Below are positions 21,501 to 33,896 of a stretch of DNA of 64,000 bases, piece after piece. The position numbers and the translations under genes are program-made. Source of the DNA: Panaeolus papilionaceus (taxonomy: Eukaryota > Basidiomycota > Agaricomycetes > Agaricales); the NCBI GenBank assembly GCA_015501605.1, contig JADNRZ010000012.1, forward strand, positions 930,001 to 994,000, written 5' to 3'. Position 1 is the first letter of the stretch, and each line of letters opens with the position of its first letter. A model generated the notes under the pieces. It saw nothing but the letters and a program-made list of their open reading frames with translations. It was not told the origin of the DNA and ran no database searches.

Positions 21501-21854
21501 ACGAAAAGTAGCCGAGTAGATTACTGGAAGTGGTATGTGCCGCTCCAAAACCAGAAATTGGGAGTAAAATAGGGAGGTTTAGAGTGCTTTCGGTGTTGTA
21601 GATGGGCGTAGATTGGAAAAGGCGTAGAAGTTCTGTAGGGATTTAAATATGAATTTATATTGAATTTCTGATAATTTAACGTGGAGATATTTTTTGTTCG
21701 ATCATTAAGTTGAGAGTGGAAGTGAATTGTTCCGGGAATGGTCGGCTTGTATTATTGGTGGGTGTTGGGTACCTATTTCGAACATATAATTAGATCGTTT
21801 TTATTTAATTTGAAACTAATTAACATTTTTCTTTTTTTTTCTTTCTTTTTTATA
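18589..21854. other. Long non-coding region upstream of the transcription factor
   Basis: About 3.3 kb with no supportable gene. Many copies of GGTAAG, AAGGTAAG or GTAAGTAAG are scattered here, for example near 19580, 19787, 19886, 20920, 21018 and 21325. Part of it is probably the promoter and 5' UTR of the Zn2Cys6 factor starting at 21855. Confidence 0.5.
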
Positions 21855-24668
21855 ATGCCCATGTCATCATCACCACCATCTTGTACTACTCCCAACGACT
21901 TAACTGCAACGACTACAACGACGACGACGACGACGACGACCAGCAGTACATCAATGCAACAGTACAGTTATCAAACGAATAACAATAACTACGATGACCA
22001 CCATTTCAATCATTCCGCTCTTTCGACTGTTGCTCCCGCTGACCCCCGCGACCTTGACTTGTCCTCACCACATCCGCATCCGCTCCTCTTCACCCGCCAC
22101 CAAAATCTTAACCCCGAACATTATCACTTGGACAGCGGCAATTTGCCACAATTCACTAATAATGACCACTCCTCTTGGTCTCACTATCAGCAGCAGCAGC
22201 AGGACCATCACAACCCCTACGCTCAGCAACAGCAACAGCAACCCGCCGAGCTCAATTTTCATTCATATCCTAGTCCTTCACCGTTCCCGCCTCCTAGGCT
22301 AACTCCACCTCCTACCTTTAATTTCAAACCCTCGCCAAGTCATCATTCGTCGACAGGTTCACGGATAGGACTAGCTGGATCACTCGATCCGACGACGGGG
22401 ATTTACTATAGGACTCCAGAGCATCCACGTTTGAGAACGGCTCAGGCATGCGAAAAGTGTCGCACGAGAAAGGCCAAGGTGAGTGGTTGTTTAATTGTGT
22501 CTTTCTAACCCCTCGCTTATTCTGTGATAATAGTGCAGCGGCGAGCATCCCTCATGTAAGCGCTGCATCCAACGAGGCTTCACCTGTGAATACAAGGAAG
22601 GAAGAGGAGGACGCGGGCCGAATAAACCCAAACCTAAAAACGCGTCCTCTGGTTCTACCCCTGCTAGTAGCAGACGTGATGGGACTACGACGACTCCCCA
22701 CTCGGGTCGTACCACCCCAGCTAGCAGCGGCACCATCGGGGCGTCAACTCAAATGGGGGGAGGAGCCCTATCTCCTTCTTCCAGTGTCAGCAGCACCCCC
22801 ATTGATCTCGTTCCCAAGGGTGCGGCGAGATCTGCGTCTCGCCAACGGACTTCGAGTAATAATAGCAGCACGGGATCTGCAGAACTCGCACCGCCGCCGC
22901 TACCATCGTCGTCATCATCATCATCGTTGTTGGGCCTTGGTCCTCGTTCTCATCCTCTCTCTTCTAATCCGAATCCGAATCTACCGACGGGTGATCTTCC
23001 CCCGATGTTGCAAAAGGCGTTGTTGCTACGTGAGCTCGAGTATAGTGAGAGTAGGAGGCAGCAGCAGCAAATGCAGATGGGTAGGTTTGGGCCTGGGACG
23101 GGTGGTGCGTCGTCGCCGTTGGCTGGTGGACTGGGGAACCTGAATGGGACGGGGAGCGGATCCTCGAGAAGGATGGACGACTTTGCTGATCTCGCGCTAC
23201 AGATGGAGCGTCAAGAGGCTGCTTCGAATTTGTTTCGGCTGAGTACCCAAGGCTCACCCGCGCTGGGCGGTGGCTCGCTTGAGACAACGACGACAGCCTC
23301 GTTGCATCCTAAACAGCACTCTGACATTCAGCAGAGTTATTTGCCGTTTCCGACGCATCAGCAGAGTAGGCCTTTTGGTTCTGATCTTCAGTTGGTATGT
23401 CCTTTGCTCGCTCTCCCTCTTTCTTTGGTTGACGATGACTTATTTGCTTAGCGCGATAACTCGATGAATCGCGCAGACCCTTCTGATTATCACCAGTCTC
23501 AGCACCAGCAGCAGTACGAGTTCTCTGAATACGACCGTTCCCAATATTATCACCACACATCCCCGTATACTCCTCACCTCAACGACTCGGGTCCACCGAG
23601 TTTCAGATCCTCACAGTCCCTTACACCGCCTATGCACCCTGATATCGTCTCTGGAGGGATCCCGCAGGGCGTTCCTATACATCACTCGCACCCGCACCAT
23701 GAGCTCTCTCATTCTCTTACGCCACCGCAGCAGCATCATGTAAACGACACACCGAATGCCCACTACGCGGATGGACATGGGTATATCTCGGCGGGAGAAC
23801 ATCATCAGCCTCATACGGGACTGAATTATACTAGTTATGATGTGGGTAGCCATGGTGTTAATGGCGCCCATGCAATGCCTGCTGGAGGACTGGGTACAGG
23901 TGACTCGCCTCTGTCGAGTGTGCATGCGAGTCCGACGAGGTATGTATGATCGTCATTTTCATTGTCTAGGTGGATTATACGTCGTGTATTGTGGTTTTTT
24001 CTTGATTTTGTGGACTATATGCGCTTTGTCTTAGAGATGATGGGGTTTTTCTTTCTTCTATGCTTTGTTTTTTTGATTGGGTATGGGCAGTGCTAACGTT
24101 TACCTCGGTCTTTTCTTTCGTTGTTCTATTACCCATCGCTATGCTATCGTACTCGCTCCGCACGTACTACCTTCACGCCCACGCTTTACCTCATGCCCCC
24201 CTCCCTCACGCCTCCCTTCCCTTCCCTTCCTCCTCCATCCACTCCAACCATACCTCCCCTCCCTCGTATCCCCACATTTAAACCACCAGACGCGGAATCA
24301 CAATCGACATGATCGACCCTGCGCTATGCGCGCACGTCCCGATATCGCATCACGCGAATGGCGAAAATAACACCAATGGGACAGGTACGACGATGACGAC
24401 GGGTGATAATACGAGCGGTAGAGTCTCGCTCGTCGAGAGTACAAGTACGAATGCCCACGCCAACGCCAACGCCAATGTGAATGAGAACAGGCAGGCGATC
24501 CCAGGGTCAGGGTCGGGTTCGCCAGCGCTTGTGGGTTCAGGTCCAGAGGTGGGTGTGAATGGGACACCCATCGACACAGGCAGGTTGCGGTTGGGATTGG
24601 GTGGTGAGGGGTTTCAGGTTGGGATGCATGCGCAGCAGCATCAGTCTTATGAGAGAAATCACTCGTGA
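21855..24668 (+). CDS. Zn(II)2Cys6 fungal transcription factor
   Basis: Four exons (21855-22478, 22534-23394, 23452-23939 and 24290-24668) give 783 aa. The Zn2Cys6 DNA-binding motif begins at about residue 198 with ACEKCRTRKAK. It continues after intron 1 with C-x6-CKRC-x6-C, followed by a short basic linker with GPNKPK. The intron falls inside the zinc cluster, one residue before the third cysteine. The rest is low complexity: poly-Thr, Gln and His runs at the N-terminus, Ser/Gly-rich middle, His/Pro/Gln-rich C-terminal third. No fungal-specific middle homology domain was seen. It acts in the nucleus as a regulator; targets are unknown. The long upstream region suggests complex control. The last intron (23940-24289, 350 nt) is long for this locus but phase-consistent. 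Confidence 0.85.
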
Positions 24669-27600
24669 GCGAGGGTGGACTGTGTGGTATAGAGCGTTTC
24701 GTATTTTCTTTTTTCGCTTTTTGGAGGGATGTGAGTGAGAGTTTCTGGTGACTGTAATCTGTTCGTTTCTTTCTGTTTCTTTCATACGTTTCAGACTCTT
24801 TTTCTATTAGTTTGAGTGGTATTGGGTCAATTAAATATTAGTTATAATGCTAAATACAGATTTAAACTCTAAACGCTGGACAGAGGTCTAAGATGAAGAA
24901 GCTAAATGCGACGATGAACTTGAATATTGAGATTCAGATTCTGTGGAAAGATATATCGTTCAGTTAAGTTCGCCGGCTCACCTTAAACCCCTTTACGGTG
25001 ATTCTGCTGCGCACTTCAACTTTTTATTATTTAAAAATGAAATGAAATGCCTAGAGCGAGTAGTGTTGTCAGCGCTGGTGCCTCGCTCTCAAGTGCTTGT
25101 GAAACCTTGGCGGTCTTGGCGCGTTTTGGTTGGTGTCTGGGATGCCTAAATGATGTGCCGCGTTGTATTCGATGGAGGATGGACATGTAATTTGTGATGT
25201 GTGTAAAAATGTAGGGTTGATGAGTAAGGCTTATGTGGGAGGGTTTGTACGGAGAGAAGGGAGTCGAAAGGGAGGATGAGGAAGTGGGTTGGTTGTTTCA
25301 TCGTTATGAGGTTACGAATTGGATAAGCAAGTCATATGTTACTATGTAGATTGAAAAATAATTTTAGAGGGCTCCTCATGGCGCGAAATATTAATATTAA
25401 TTCATTTTCATTGTCGGGGTGACTCCATGGTCAGATCAGGTAAGTAATGAAGAGTGGGTTAAGGAACACCTTGGGGTGGTTATGAGACCTTTCTCATGAA
25501 ACATAGCGACACTGGGAGTATTTGTGCGCTTGGTACGAATCGGCCCTCATTTGTCTGACTACTGAGTAATCACCAGGGGTCGTAAAATTATTATGTTTCA
25601 TGTTCCATGAAGTCCTTCAAGTTGAGGATCATGAACGTTCGTCGCGGTGAGCTCGGCTTGACTTCGCGTTACGAGAAGCACTTCAATTGGGATCTTCTTG
25701 GTACCTCACCTTACCCATATTACCTCGAGGCTCCCTCCGAGCGCGTTTTGATCTTGGGATCTTCATTACGAGCGCAATACGCTACACTATGTATGGCGCG
25801 ATATGATTGGCCCGAGGAACTTTATATACGTTACGGCAGAGCAGGGACTAACGTTGATGTATGGAAAGAGGTACAAAGCAAGATTTTAAAAGCAAACAAG
25901 CATGCTTACGTGCACGCAGGATTCGAGGCCGATCGTTACTTAACCCAGTCGATGTGAGCGTAGCGATTGAGGGGATTGAGGAGCAAAAGAGATAGAGAGA
26001 GGTATAAGGCAAGACTTCTGATTGGGAGTCGAGGGTCATATTAGCCACAGAAGGTGACAATTCAATTGAGTGGAGGTTGAGATTGAGATGAGGCTAGGGC
26101 GTTTCCTAAAGGACGTTAAGTGGTTGGTGATATCTAGGCACCTACTTCCTCATTATTCACTGAATCTTTGCGCTTGAGGCCAGGCGTTGGTGGAATGATA
26201 AAGCTCCGAGAATGAGGCCGGTGGGTTGAGTGAGGGGTATCGCCGCCAAGTTGGAGGGGTGGATGTAGTATTGGCAATACTGATGTATGAAACAGATGAG
26301 TGTGTGGATTGGAATACTTTTTATGCAAGTTTTATGTAAACGTTGCTTTCCCCCCTGTCTAACCCTGTTGGGTGAGATGACTATAGGCTCGAGGTTCATA
26401 CGAGAAACCGTGTCCGTAAGTTCCTTGCGCTAAATAAACGCAACATCACTTTATAGGTGCTTATTTTTGTGTCCTTAATAAATTATTTACTCCCTGCTAC
26501 ATTTCATGTCAGATCAGTAATTGAAATGCACTGTACAATATTGTCCAAACCCTGGCCGTCGACAGCCGTCGACGTTCATGCATGATGACACCTGCGCCTT
26601 GGCGTCTGGGCTAAAAATAGAACGTCGGACCGAGGACAACCGAGCATCATCATCGTTAGAGACGAAGCGAATGCTGTGTTCGAACTGGAGCTTCGAGTTG
26701 ATACGATTACAGAGTGGCGTCTAAAACATCATGGTAATGAGCGGGTTTTAGGGGATCGCAGGTCGGTATCTTCGGACCACCGCTCGATTGAATCGTATCA
26801 TGGATGGACACGGAGGTGATTGTCGATGTCGAAGGGTGTGCGGTGCGATGTCGGCGGAGGCTCTGGGATGGAAGTGTCTTCGAATATTTTGATGAGTTAT
26901 GAAAACATTTATCACGCGACGAGGAATGAATACGGCTATGTATGTCGGAAGAAGCGTCCTAAGCTGCTCAGCTTGGACTGGATGGACGGGGTAGTGTACT
27001 AAGTGTAGCCACTGCACCGATCATGATTTCTCCAGGTTTCTGGGCAATTTTGAGCACAGATAAAAATCTTTGTTAATGATCAAGGTACAATTGAGTATTC
27101 AATACGCATCTCAATGATCTCATAGCCTTGAATGGGAGCGCGAGAGGATTCTAGCACCTTTCAAGAACTAAGGAGGACTGGATGGGGATGTGGTCGTGGG
27201 AAGCGGTGTTTGGACTGCTACCCAACACCGTGTTTGGCGTTGCGTGTTGAATCCAACCTTGATCATGCTCAACATTCAATATTTTTCGTATTTGCGCGCC
27301 CAGCTGAATATATCATGGAGTATTTTCGACGGGATTTAATCCAATTCTACATCTGTATGGGTTCATTGAAGCCAACGTCAGCTTTCCGTAGTCATTGGTA
27401 CGGCAAGCCTCCACAAACCCCGAAACGGACGCAAGCAACATTGGCTCTCGCCCTTGTCAACTTCCAACTGAAACATGAGGTTATCACCTCCGCAGTTTAA
27501 GGACTTGGTGCGCTTGGAATGTCGGCATTCCAAGTGGGGTTTATTTTTAGCACGATTGCTATCAATTTCAGTAGGCTTCAGACGTCGGTGGGTTACGCTA

Positions 27601-27771
27601 CCGTCATCGCGAATAAGGGTTAACATTTAATATCAAGTTTACAGGTTGAATTCTGGAACGAACGAACAGAATGCGGTCTTGCCGGATTGAATCACCAACG
27701 GAAGCTTTGTCTAGTTGAAGAATTGTTGAGCCGTGCGCGTGAATCCCGATTCCTACCACTACGACCGGTGC
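24669..27771. other. Intergenic, one weak candidate ORF
   Basis: About 3.1 kb between the transcription factor and the GMC gene. Apart from the 116-codon frame at 25607-25957 nothing looks coding. The remaining short frames overlap each other on both strands and show no family resemblance. Confidence 0.5.
25607..25957 (+). CDS. Possible small hypothetical protein
   Basis: An ATG-initiated 116-codon frame without introns. The product is moderately charged, rich in Tyr, Arg and Leu, and has no signal peptide or membrane segment. Its amino-acid balance is more protein-like than the neighbouring spurious frames, but I recognise no family. It may be a gene remnant. Confidence 0.25.
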   Translation: MKSFKLRIMNVRRGELGLTSRYEKHFNWDLLGTSPYPYYLEAPSERVLILGSSLRAQYATLCMARYDWPEELYIRYGRAGTNVDVWKEVQSKILKANKHAYVHAGFEADRYLTQSM

Positions 27772-27778
27772 TATAAAA
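27772..27778 (+). promoter_or_regulatory. TATA box of the GMC oxidoreductase gene
   Basis: TATAAAA lies 41 bases upstream of the start codon at 27819, the only good TATA match in the proximal region. Confidence 0.55.
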
Positions 27779-27818
27779 TCTGAGCTCCCCCCATTCCGAC
27801 CAGCCCCATACCACGAAG

Positions 27819-30214
27819 ATGGTTACTCTCCTTCACTTCGTCGTTGTCGCTCTCACCTCCTCCTTGGTTTTTGCCTCCCCAAGACTTGAGAGACGCGCTT
27901 CTGGTGTGACAACCAATGCCGCGTTGGCTAACGGACAGACGTTCGATTACATTGTTGTTGGTGCGGGACTCGCAGGAACAACTGTCGCAGCCAGATTGGC
28001 AGAAAATCCATCTGTCACTGTCCTTTTGATTGAGGCTGGAGCAGACAATAGGAACGATCCCCGCGTCTATGATATCTATCGATATGGAGAGGCGTTTGGC
28101 AGCGAGCTCACCTGGAGCTGGCCTACGGATCAAGGACGGGGTATGATGGGGTACGTTGTCTTATTCCTGTCTCAACCGTCATTGGTATTCATCTATCTCA
28201 CAGTGGTAAAACTTTGGGGGGTGGAAGTAAGTCAAAACTAAATTCTCAGTTGCGTCCCATCGCGTTCTCATAATTTAATTTCGCGTTAGCTTCAATCAAT
28301 GGAGCTGCCTATACTCGGGGATTGAACGCGCAATACGATTCCTGGCAGACGTTACTGGAACCATCAGAATCTGGCGTGGGTTGGAATTGGCAGGGTCTAT
28401 GGAGTTACATGAAAAAGGTTAGTTTCAACTTTCATGACGCGTTGAATTCAGTTGCTTGGACGAACTTAAGCTCAAATGACGTGTTTTCTAGTCGGAAACC
28501 TTTTCGCCTCCCAATAGCGACCAGGCTTCCAAGGGAGCGCAATCAATCAATTCCTACCATGGATTTTCAGGACCGGTCCAGGTTACGTTCCCTAATCAAA
28601 TGTACGGCGGACCTCAGCAGACAGCATTTGTGAATACGCTTGTTGGCCTAACTGGCATCAACCACTACAAGGATTTGAATGGAGGAACACCCAACTGTGT
28701 GTCAATCACGCCATTAGTGAGTAATCAAGCAACGACAGGTCCTTGGTCCATCTGACACGAAGTTCTAGAGCATCAATTGGCATGATAGCGACCACCGTTC
28801 ATCGTCTATAATGGCCTACCTGACCCCCGTTGAGGGTGTGCGCACCAATTGGTTGACATTGACAAACCATATGGTGCGTCTCCTTAGTTAATTTTTGTTC
28901 GCGCAATTAATGCTCTTTAGGTTACGAAAATCAACTGGAAAGCTGGAAGTATCCCCATCACCGCTTCAGGTGTTGAATTCGCCCCTGCTAGTGGCGGATC
29001 CACCCGATACACGGTTAGCGCGAGAAGAGAGGTTATCCTCGCGGCAGGAGCAGTTCAGACACCAGTTCTTCTGCAGCTCTCGGGCATCGGTGACTCTGCC
29101 GTCCTTAACCCACTTGGCATCACTACTCGCATCGACCTCAAGACCGTCGGCAAAAATCTTCAGGAACAGGTAAGCACCTGATTCCCCTCTCGATACTCGT
29201 TGTATTGATCTGAAGTCAAACAGACTATGAGCCAAATGGGTGCCGCAGGAAATGGCTTTGACGTCGGAGGTCGTGGCCCGTCCAATGCTATCGCGTTCCC
29301 CAATATCTATCAAGTCTTTGGTTCTGGTGCCACTGCGGCTGTGAATAAGATTCAATCCTCTCTGGCTTCTTGGGCGTCAGCTCAGGCTGGTAACGCACTC
29401 AATGCAGCTGCGTTGCAAACAATGTATCAAATTCAAGCCGATCTCATTATCAACAAGAATGGTACGTCGCATTTTTGGTTGGGTTGGGATGACTGATTCG
29501 ATAGGTGATGTCTTCTAGCACCTGTTGCTGAAATCTTCTCGGACACTGGGTTCCCCGAGTATGTTTAGTCCCTGCTATCAGATAAGAAATACGAGACTGA
29601 TTGGTTCTCATAGTACTCTGGGCCTTCTTGTTTGGAATCTTTTGCCCTTCAGCAGAGGTTCAGTTAAGATCAAAGTATGACATTTTTACCAGTATTTGTA
29701 CCCCCTCGATAGCTAACTCTACCTCAGAATACAGACCCATTCCAGAAACCGACGATCAACGTCAACTATTTCGCTATCGACTTCGATATGGATGTTCAAA
29801 TCAACGCGGCGCGATTGGGTCGTAAGATTCTTTCTACCGCACCAATGAGGTATGCTTTGTCTTTCCCCTGTCCGAACCTGGGCACCTAATACATTACTCC
29901 GAAGCTCCCTCTCCGCTGGCGAGACCTCCCCAGGTGGCCAAGTTCCTGATAACGCCCAACGCGGGTCAGACGCCAGCTGGAAGACCTGGATTCAAAACAA
30001 CTTCAATGCGGTGTCGCACCCCATCGGTACAGCTGCGATGATGCGACGCAGCCTTGGTGGTGTGGTCAACGCCCAGCTCAAGGTGTATGATACGACGAAT
30101 GTGCGCGTTGTGGACGCTTCGATGATGCCTATGCAGGTTAGCGCGCATCTTTCGGCGACGCTTTATGGTGTTGCGGAGAAAGCTGCTGATTTGATCAAGG
30201 CTTCGTGGCCTTGA
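27819..30214 (+). CDS. Secreted GMC oxidoreductase (AA3 family)
   Basis: Eleven exons (27819-28150, 28204-28226, 28290-28417, 28492-28716, 28769-28873, 28921-29169, 29224-29461, 29519-29558, 29614-29674, 29728-29849, 29905-30214) give 610 aa. GMC enzymes are FAD-dependent alcohol or sugar oxidases/dehydrogenases; secreted ones supply peroxide or electrons in wood and litter decay. A signal peptide covers about residues 1-19. The FAD dinucleotide motif is [13 protein letters not shown], followed by EAG. The second GMC signature is [15 protein letters not shown]. The active-site pair corresponds to His546 (SHPIGTAAM) and His589 ([10 protein letters not shown]). Exon 2 is a 23-nt micro-exon encoding part of the GKTLGGG loop. 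It resembles glucose-oxidase/aryl-alcohol-oxidase-like enzymes; the substrate cannot be told. A relic of its 3' exon exists at 8950-9197. Confidence 0.92.
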
Positions 30215-30599
30215 TTTTTTGTTATGGACTGTGAATTTGATGTTGACTTGTTGTCATTGTATCTGGGATTGGACATTCGACACTCACTATACGAGATTTT
30301 GATAGGACATTGGATGATTACTTGTAGTAAGTAGGTAGCCTTGTATTTAAGGTTAAAACGATGCTTTTGATAGAAATGCTTTGTTCATTGCAAAACCCCA
30401 ATAAGCAAATGAAACCTATTCAATGCAGAGCATTTGGACCTATGATTGCAGCTTAAAGCTTAAAGGGTGACCATCGGCACCACACTCTCTGTTGTCTTGC
30501 TCTCATATTCTCCCTCAGCTTTTCCTGCTCCTCTTCCAATCTCTGTACGACCACAAACCGAAGTTGACGTCCAGACTCCACAATGCATTGATGTAGATA

Positions 30600-31872
30600 T
30601 GTTGCAATATGACGGCATCAACTGATGTAAGTATTATCCATGGTGGACAAATCAGCAGTCACTTGATCAACAACAATGACCAAGGGGACACATTTAGGCC
30701 ATCGTTCCTTACAGTGTTGAAAGCTCTGTTCCAAAAGATCCCCGGCTTCCAAGGTGCCTCCCAGCGACGAGGAAATCTATCCTTGATAGAACTCTTGAGG
30801 CCCATTAACGGGTGTGCAGAACGTTCGGAATGGCTCTTTTGGCTTGGTGGAGAAGCCTGTATGGGGAAGACAGCCATCGATCAGACAGTCACAGAGACCT
30901 TGTATCATACGCAGCGTCTCGCTGCTGCATTTTTCGCCTCCCAACACCATCGCTTATCAGCTCACGCAGAATCTCCCACTCATTTGCCCCTTTTCGCCAG
31001 CCTCCGAGAACAGAGCCAGGAATGGAGGCATCTACACTACCCCATGACATTGTAATTATTATACATTATCAACGGCCTCGACCACCTCTATGACTCAGAT
31101 TGGAAACCTGTGTTGAACATGTTGTCACAATTATTGCGTGAACGAGAGACCTTCCCATTCACAGCACTTGTTACTGGCCGTTCTAGCAGTTATGCTCGTT
31201 TGCGCATAGGGTTGTGATTCGTGGTTGCTCTGAACCACCTCTACTATACCTAGCATTGGACCACGACCTTGACGCCAAACACACAGATATCGTAACCTTT
31301 GTGGACCATGAAATGGATGACGTCAAGCAATCCTACCCATTGAATTTTCTTCCTGATGATTGGCAGTCTTCGCAGGATAAGTACAACATTGTATGCAGAT
31401 CTGAGGGCCATCTCACCGCTGCTAAAACCATTATACGATGCATACGCCATAGAAAGTATGTTCCGAGTGATAGTTTGAATACTACCCTGAGCAACCAGGG
31501 TCCCTTGGGCAGTCGTCACTTTGTTCCATCCACCAAATCCTTCCTCATGCACAGGGCCTACGCGATACTTGACGAGCACGCACCCTTCCTTGAATATGAC
31601 CAAGCGTCGCTCAATAAATCTTTTGAAGAAATCGATGCACAAAGTCCCCCAGCTGCAGCTTGCCCACCGACAACCAAATATCGAGTTTACTGTTTTCTCC
31701 GTTGGTACATCCGAGCGCACTCCCTGATTCTTCCCCATACGAAGTCCTTTCAACATTCGACTCTCCTTATCAAGTCATCCACAACCTACAAGGAAGTCCG
31801 TTGTTTGAACTCGTCCCACCATCATCGGAGTTTGGTAGTCCGTACCAGAACTTTGGGAGGGTAGACTTTTGA
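30600..31872 (+). pseudogene. Dead STAND NTPase, inverted duplicate of the 6171-8721 gene
   Basis: The promoter, first exon and body align with the STAND gene on the minus strand at 6171-8721. The ancestral start, ATG at 30600, runs into a stop after eight codons. Further on there are frameshifts near 30960, 31060 and 31640. A deletion removes the end of the intron and the start of exon 2. The P-loop reads GGEACMGKTAID instead of GRTGMGKS. The C-terminal SPYEVLSTFD and SPYQV motifs survive in another frame at 31660-31872. The intron position lacks the TIR element and its donor has decayed (GTAGG to TTAGG). Confidence 0.85.
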
Positions 31873-32217
31873 GAGTGTATATGTTACTCTTGCGCTTACG
31901 TCGTAGTACTGAATATACAAATTTATAATTACTGAGAACTCGTTGATGAAATCGTACTCGAATGATGCGACACAACAAATTGAACAATATGTCTTAGTTG
32001 AATATGTTTCCTTGTTGGAAGGCATCCATCAACTGGAGGTATCGGACAATCAAATTTTGAAGCGGAGCTCACTGACATTCAGCATAGCATTTCACTACAA
32101 TTCCACCCTTCTGAGAATTTAAAAACACGTCCGCACTCTCACTGTAGAGGTACTACCCGCAGCAGTAAGCTGTCTTGTTATTTGACTCATTCCAGTACTC
32201 TGCCAAGATATCTAGAA

Positions 32218-33718
32218 ATGTCGGGCTATAGTGGTAGTAGGTTTATTCTCAACGGTGGAGTGGTCAATAACCATACAGTAATCAATAAACAGATTTATCG
32301 AGAATCAGGTATGTTTCGCTCTTGATTAAGTTTTGTCCGCCTGGGCTAGAGAATCTCATTCCGCAAAATCCTAGCTGACACATATTTCTTGTGGATACGT
32401 AGTTCTCACAATGTTGCTCGAACAATCTCATCCCGACGCCTTCCATAATTCCAAGATGAGGTCGCCCCCTGTGACATGCTACAAGGGCACAAGAACACCT
32501 GTTCTCAAGGCCATCGTCAAGTCTGACGAACATATCAGAACCCTTTCACACCCTTTTCTGTGGCTAAGCGGCCACCCTGGAGCTGGGAAATCCACCATAG
32601 CTCAGACCATTGCTGAAGATTTGTTCAAGAGCAAAAGCCTCGCCGCTGCATACTTTTTCCCCTCTTGGTGCGGAGGGGATAGAGTCATCGCTACAATCAC
32701 CTATCAGCTCATTCAAAATATTCCAGCAATCCGCCCGTTCGTCGAGGATGCGATTGAGTGCAATCCTGGGGTGTTCCATTTGTCTCTCCACCACCAGGCT
32801 CAAGAACTGATTCTGGAGCCCTTTTGCCGGCTTCGTAAAGCAGTGCCAGGCTTGGATGTGTCAATACTACCCCGGGTCATTATTGTTGATGGCCTTGATA
32901 ACTGTGCTACAACCCTTGTTCCACTTTTAAACGCCTTGTCACATCTCGTCTGCGCTCAGGAGACATTCCCATTTACTGTGTTAGTCACCAGCGATGATTC
33001 TGTCGCGCATTGGTTTCAGAGACACTCCGAGACCATTCGGCTCTATCCAACCACACACCATGGGCTCAACGACAACAACAAGGATATTAGCCGATTTGTC
33101 ACTGATAGCTTAAAGGAGATTGTCGAATGTCATCCACGAAGACATCTCCTTCCTACGGGTTGGGCCTCTCAAGAACTCATCCGCGCCGTTATATACAGAG
33201 CTGCAGGCCAGTTTGTCACCGCAAAAACAATTATGCATCACATACGCCAACCAGAATGCGTGCCCAGCTACCGCCTGCACAACATCTTGGACAGCGGCGA
33301 AGCGAATGAGTACTTCCCTGAACGGCGCCAAAATGACGATGAATTTCTCCTTCTTCAAGCACTCCTGCTATCAGATGATCACACCTGGGATTCACATGCT
33401 GGTGTCACCGTTTCAGTCGGTTCTACATCTGAGGACTGCTTCGACGGGAAAGATTTTGATCCACTAAACTTCGACTCATTGGGAGGCCCACCGAAGACGA
33501 CTGCTGGGTCCTTACGTGGGTCTTCATCTAAAACAACCACTGAGTGTCCACCAAAGATGATTGCCGCGTCTCCATATGAGACCCTTCAGCCATCATTGGC
33601 CCCTGGATCACCCTTCGAATTTATTCAACCTTCACCAGCTTCCCTCCCCATACTCATTCAACCATCATCGAACTTTAGTTCCCCATTCGAAGTAGTTCTT
33701 AATCAATACAGGCGATAA
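32218..33718 (+). CDS. STAND P-loop NTPase (NACHT/NLR-like), intact paralog
   Basis: Exons 32218-32308 and 32403-33718 give 468 aa in frame (phase-1 junction). Same architecture as the gene at 6171-8721: a ~35-aa polar N-terminus with NGGVVNNHTV, the SHPDAFHNSK block, P-loop GHPGAGKS at residues 87-94, and Walker B VIIVDGLDNC. Both P-loop and Walker B are intact, so nucleotide binding is expected. The C-terminal ~110 residues are Ser/Thr/Pro-rich and contain repeats of the type SPFEFIQPS and SPFEVV. There are no ligand-sensing repeats at the C-terminus, so it would be a minimal STAND protein or may work with partners. No domain of known effector type precedes the NTPase. Confidence 0.87.
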
Positions 33719-33896
33719 ACAGGGCCCTTGCGCCAAAGTATATCCAGTTCTGAATTTGTAGAACGCTGCGTAATTGTATGATAGCCTGCCCAAATAAACA
33801 AATTTGAACAATGAGTGGTTTCACCCCTCAGACGGCCCTGATGCTGAAGAACAAACTTTAGTGAATATGAGGTCAATTGACACATAAATCTCAGAC

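Noticed and set aside
21855..22260. ACG/CAG trinucleotide runs as a microsatellite feature
   Set aside because: They encode the poly-Thr and poly-Gln stretches of the transcription factor and are ordinary low-complexity coding sequence.
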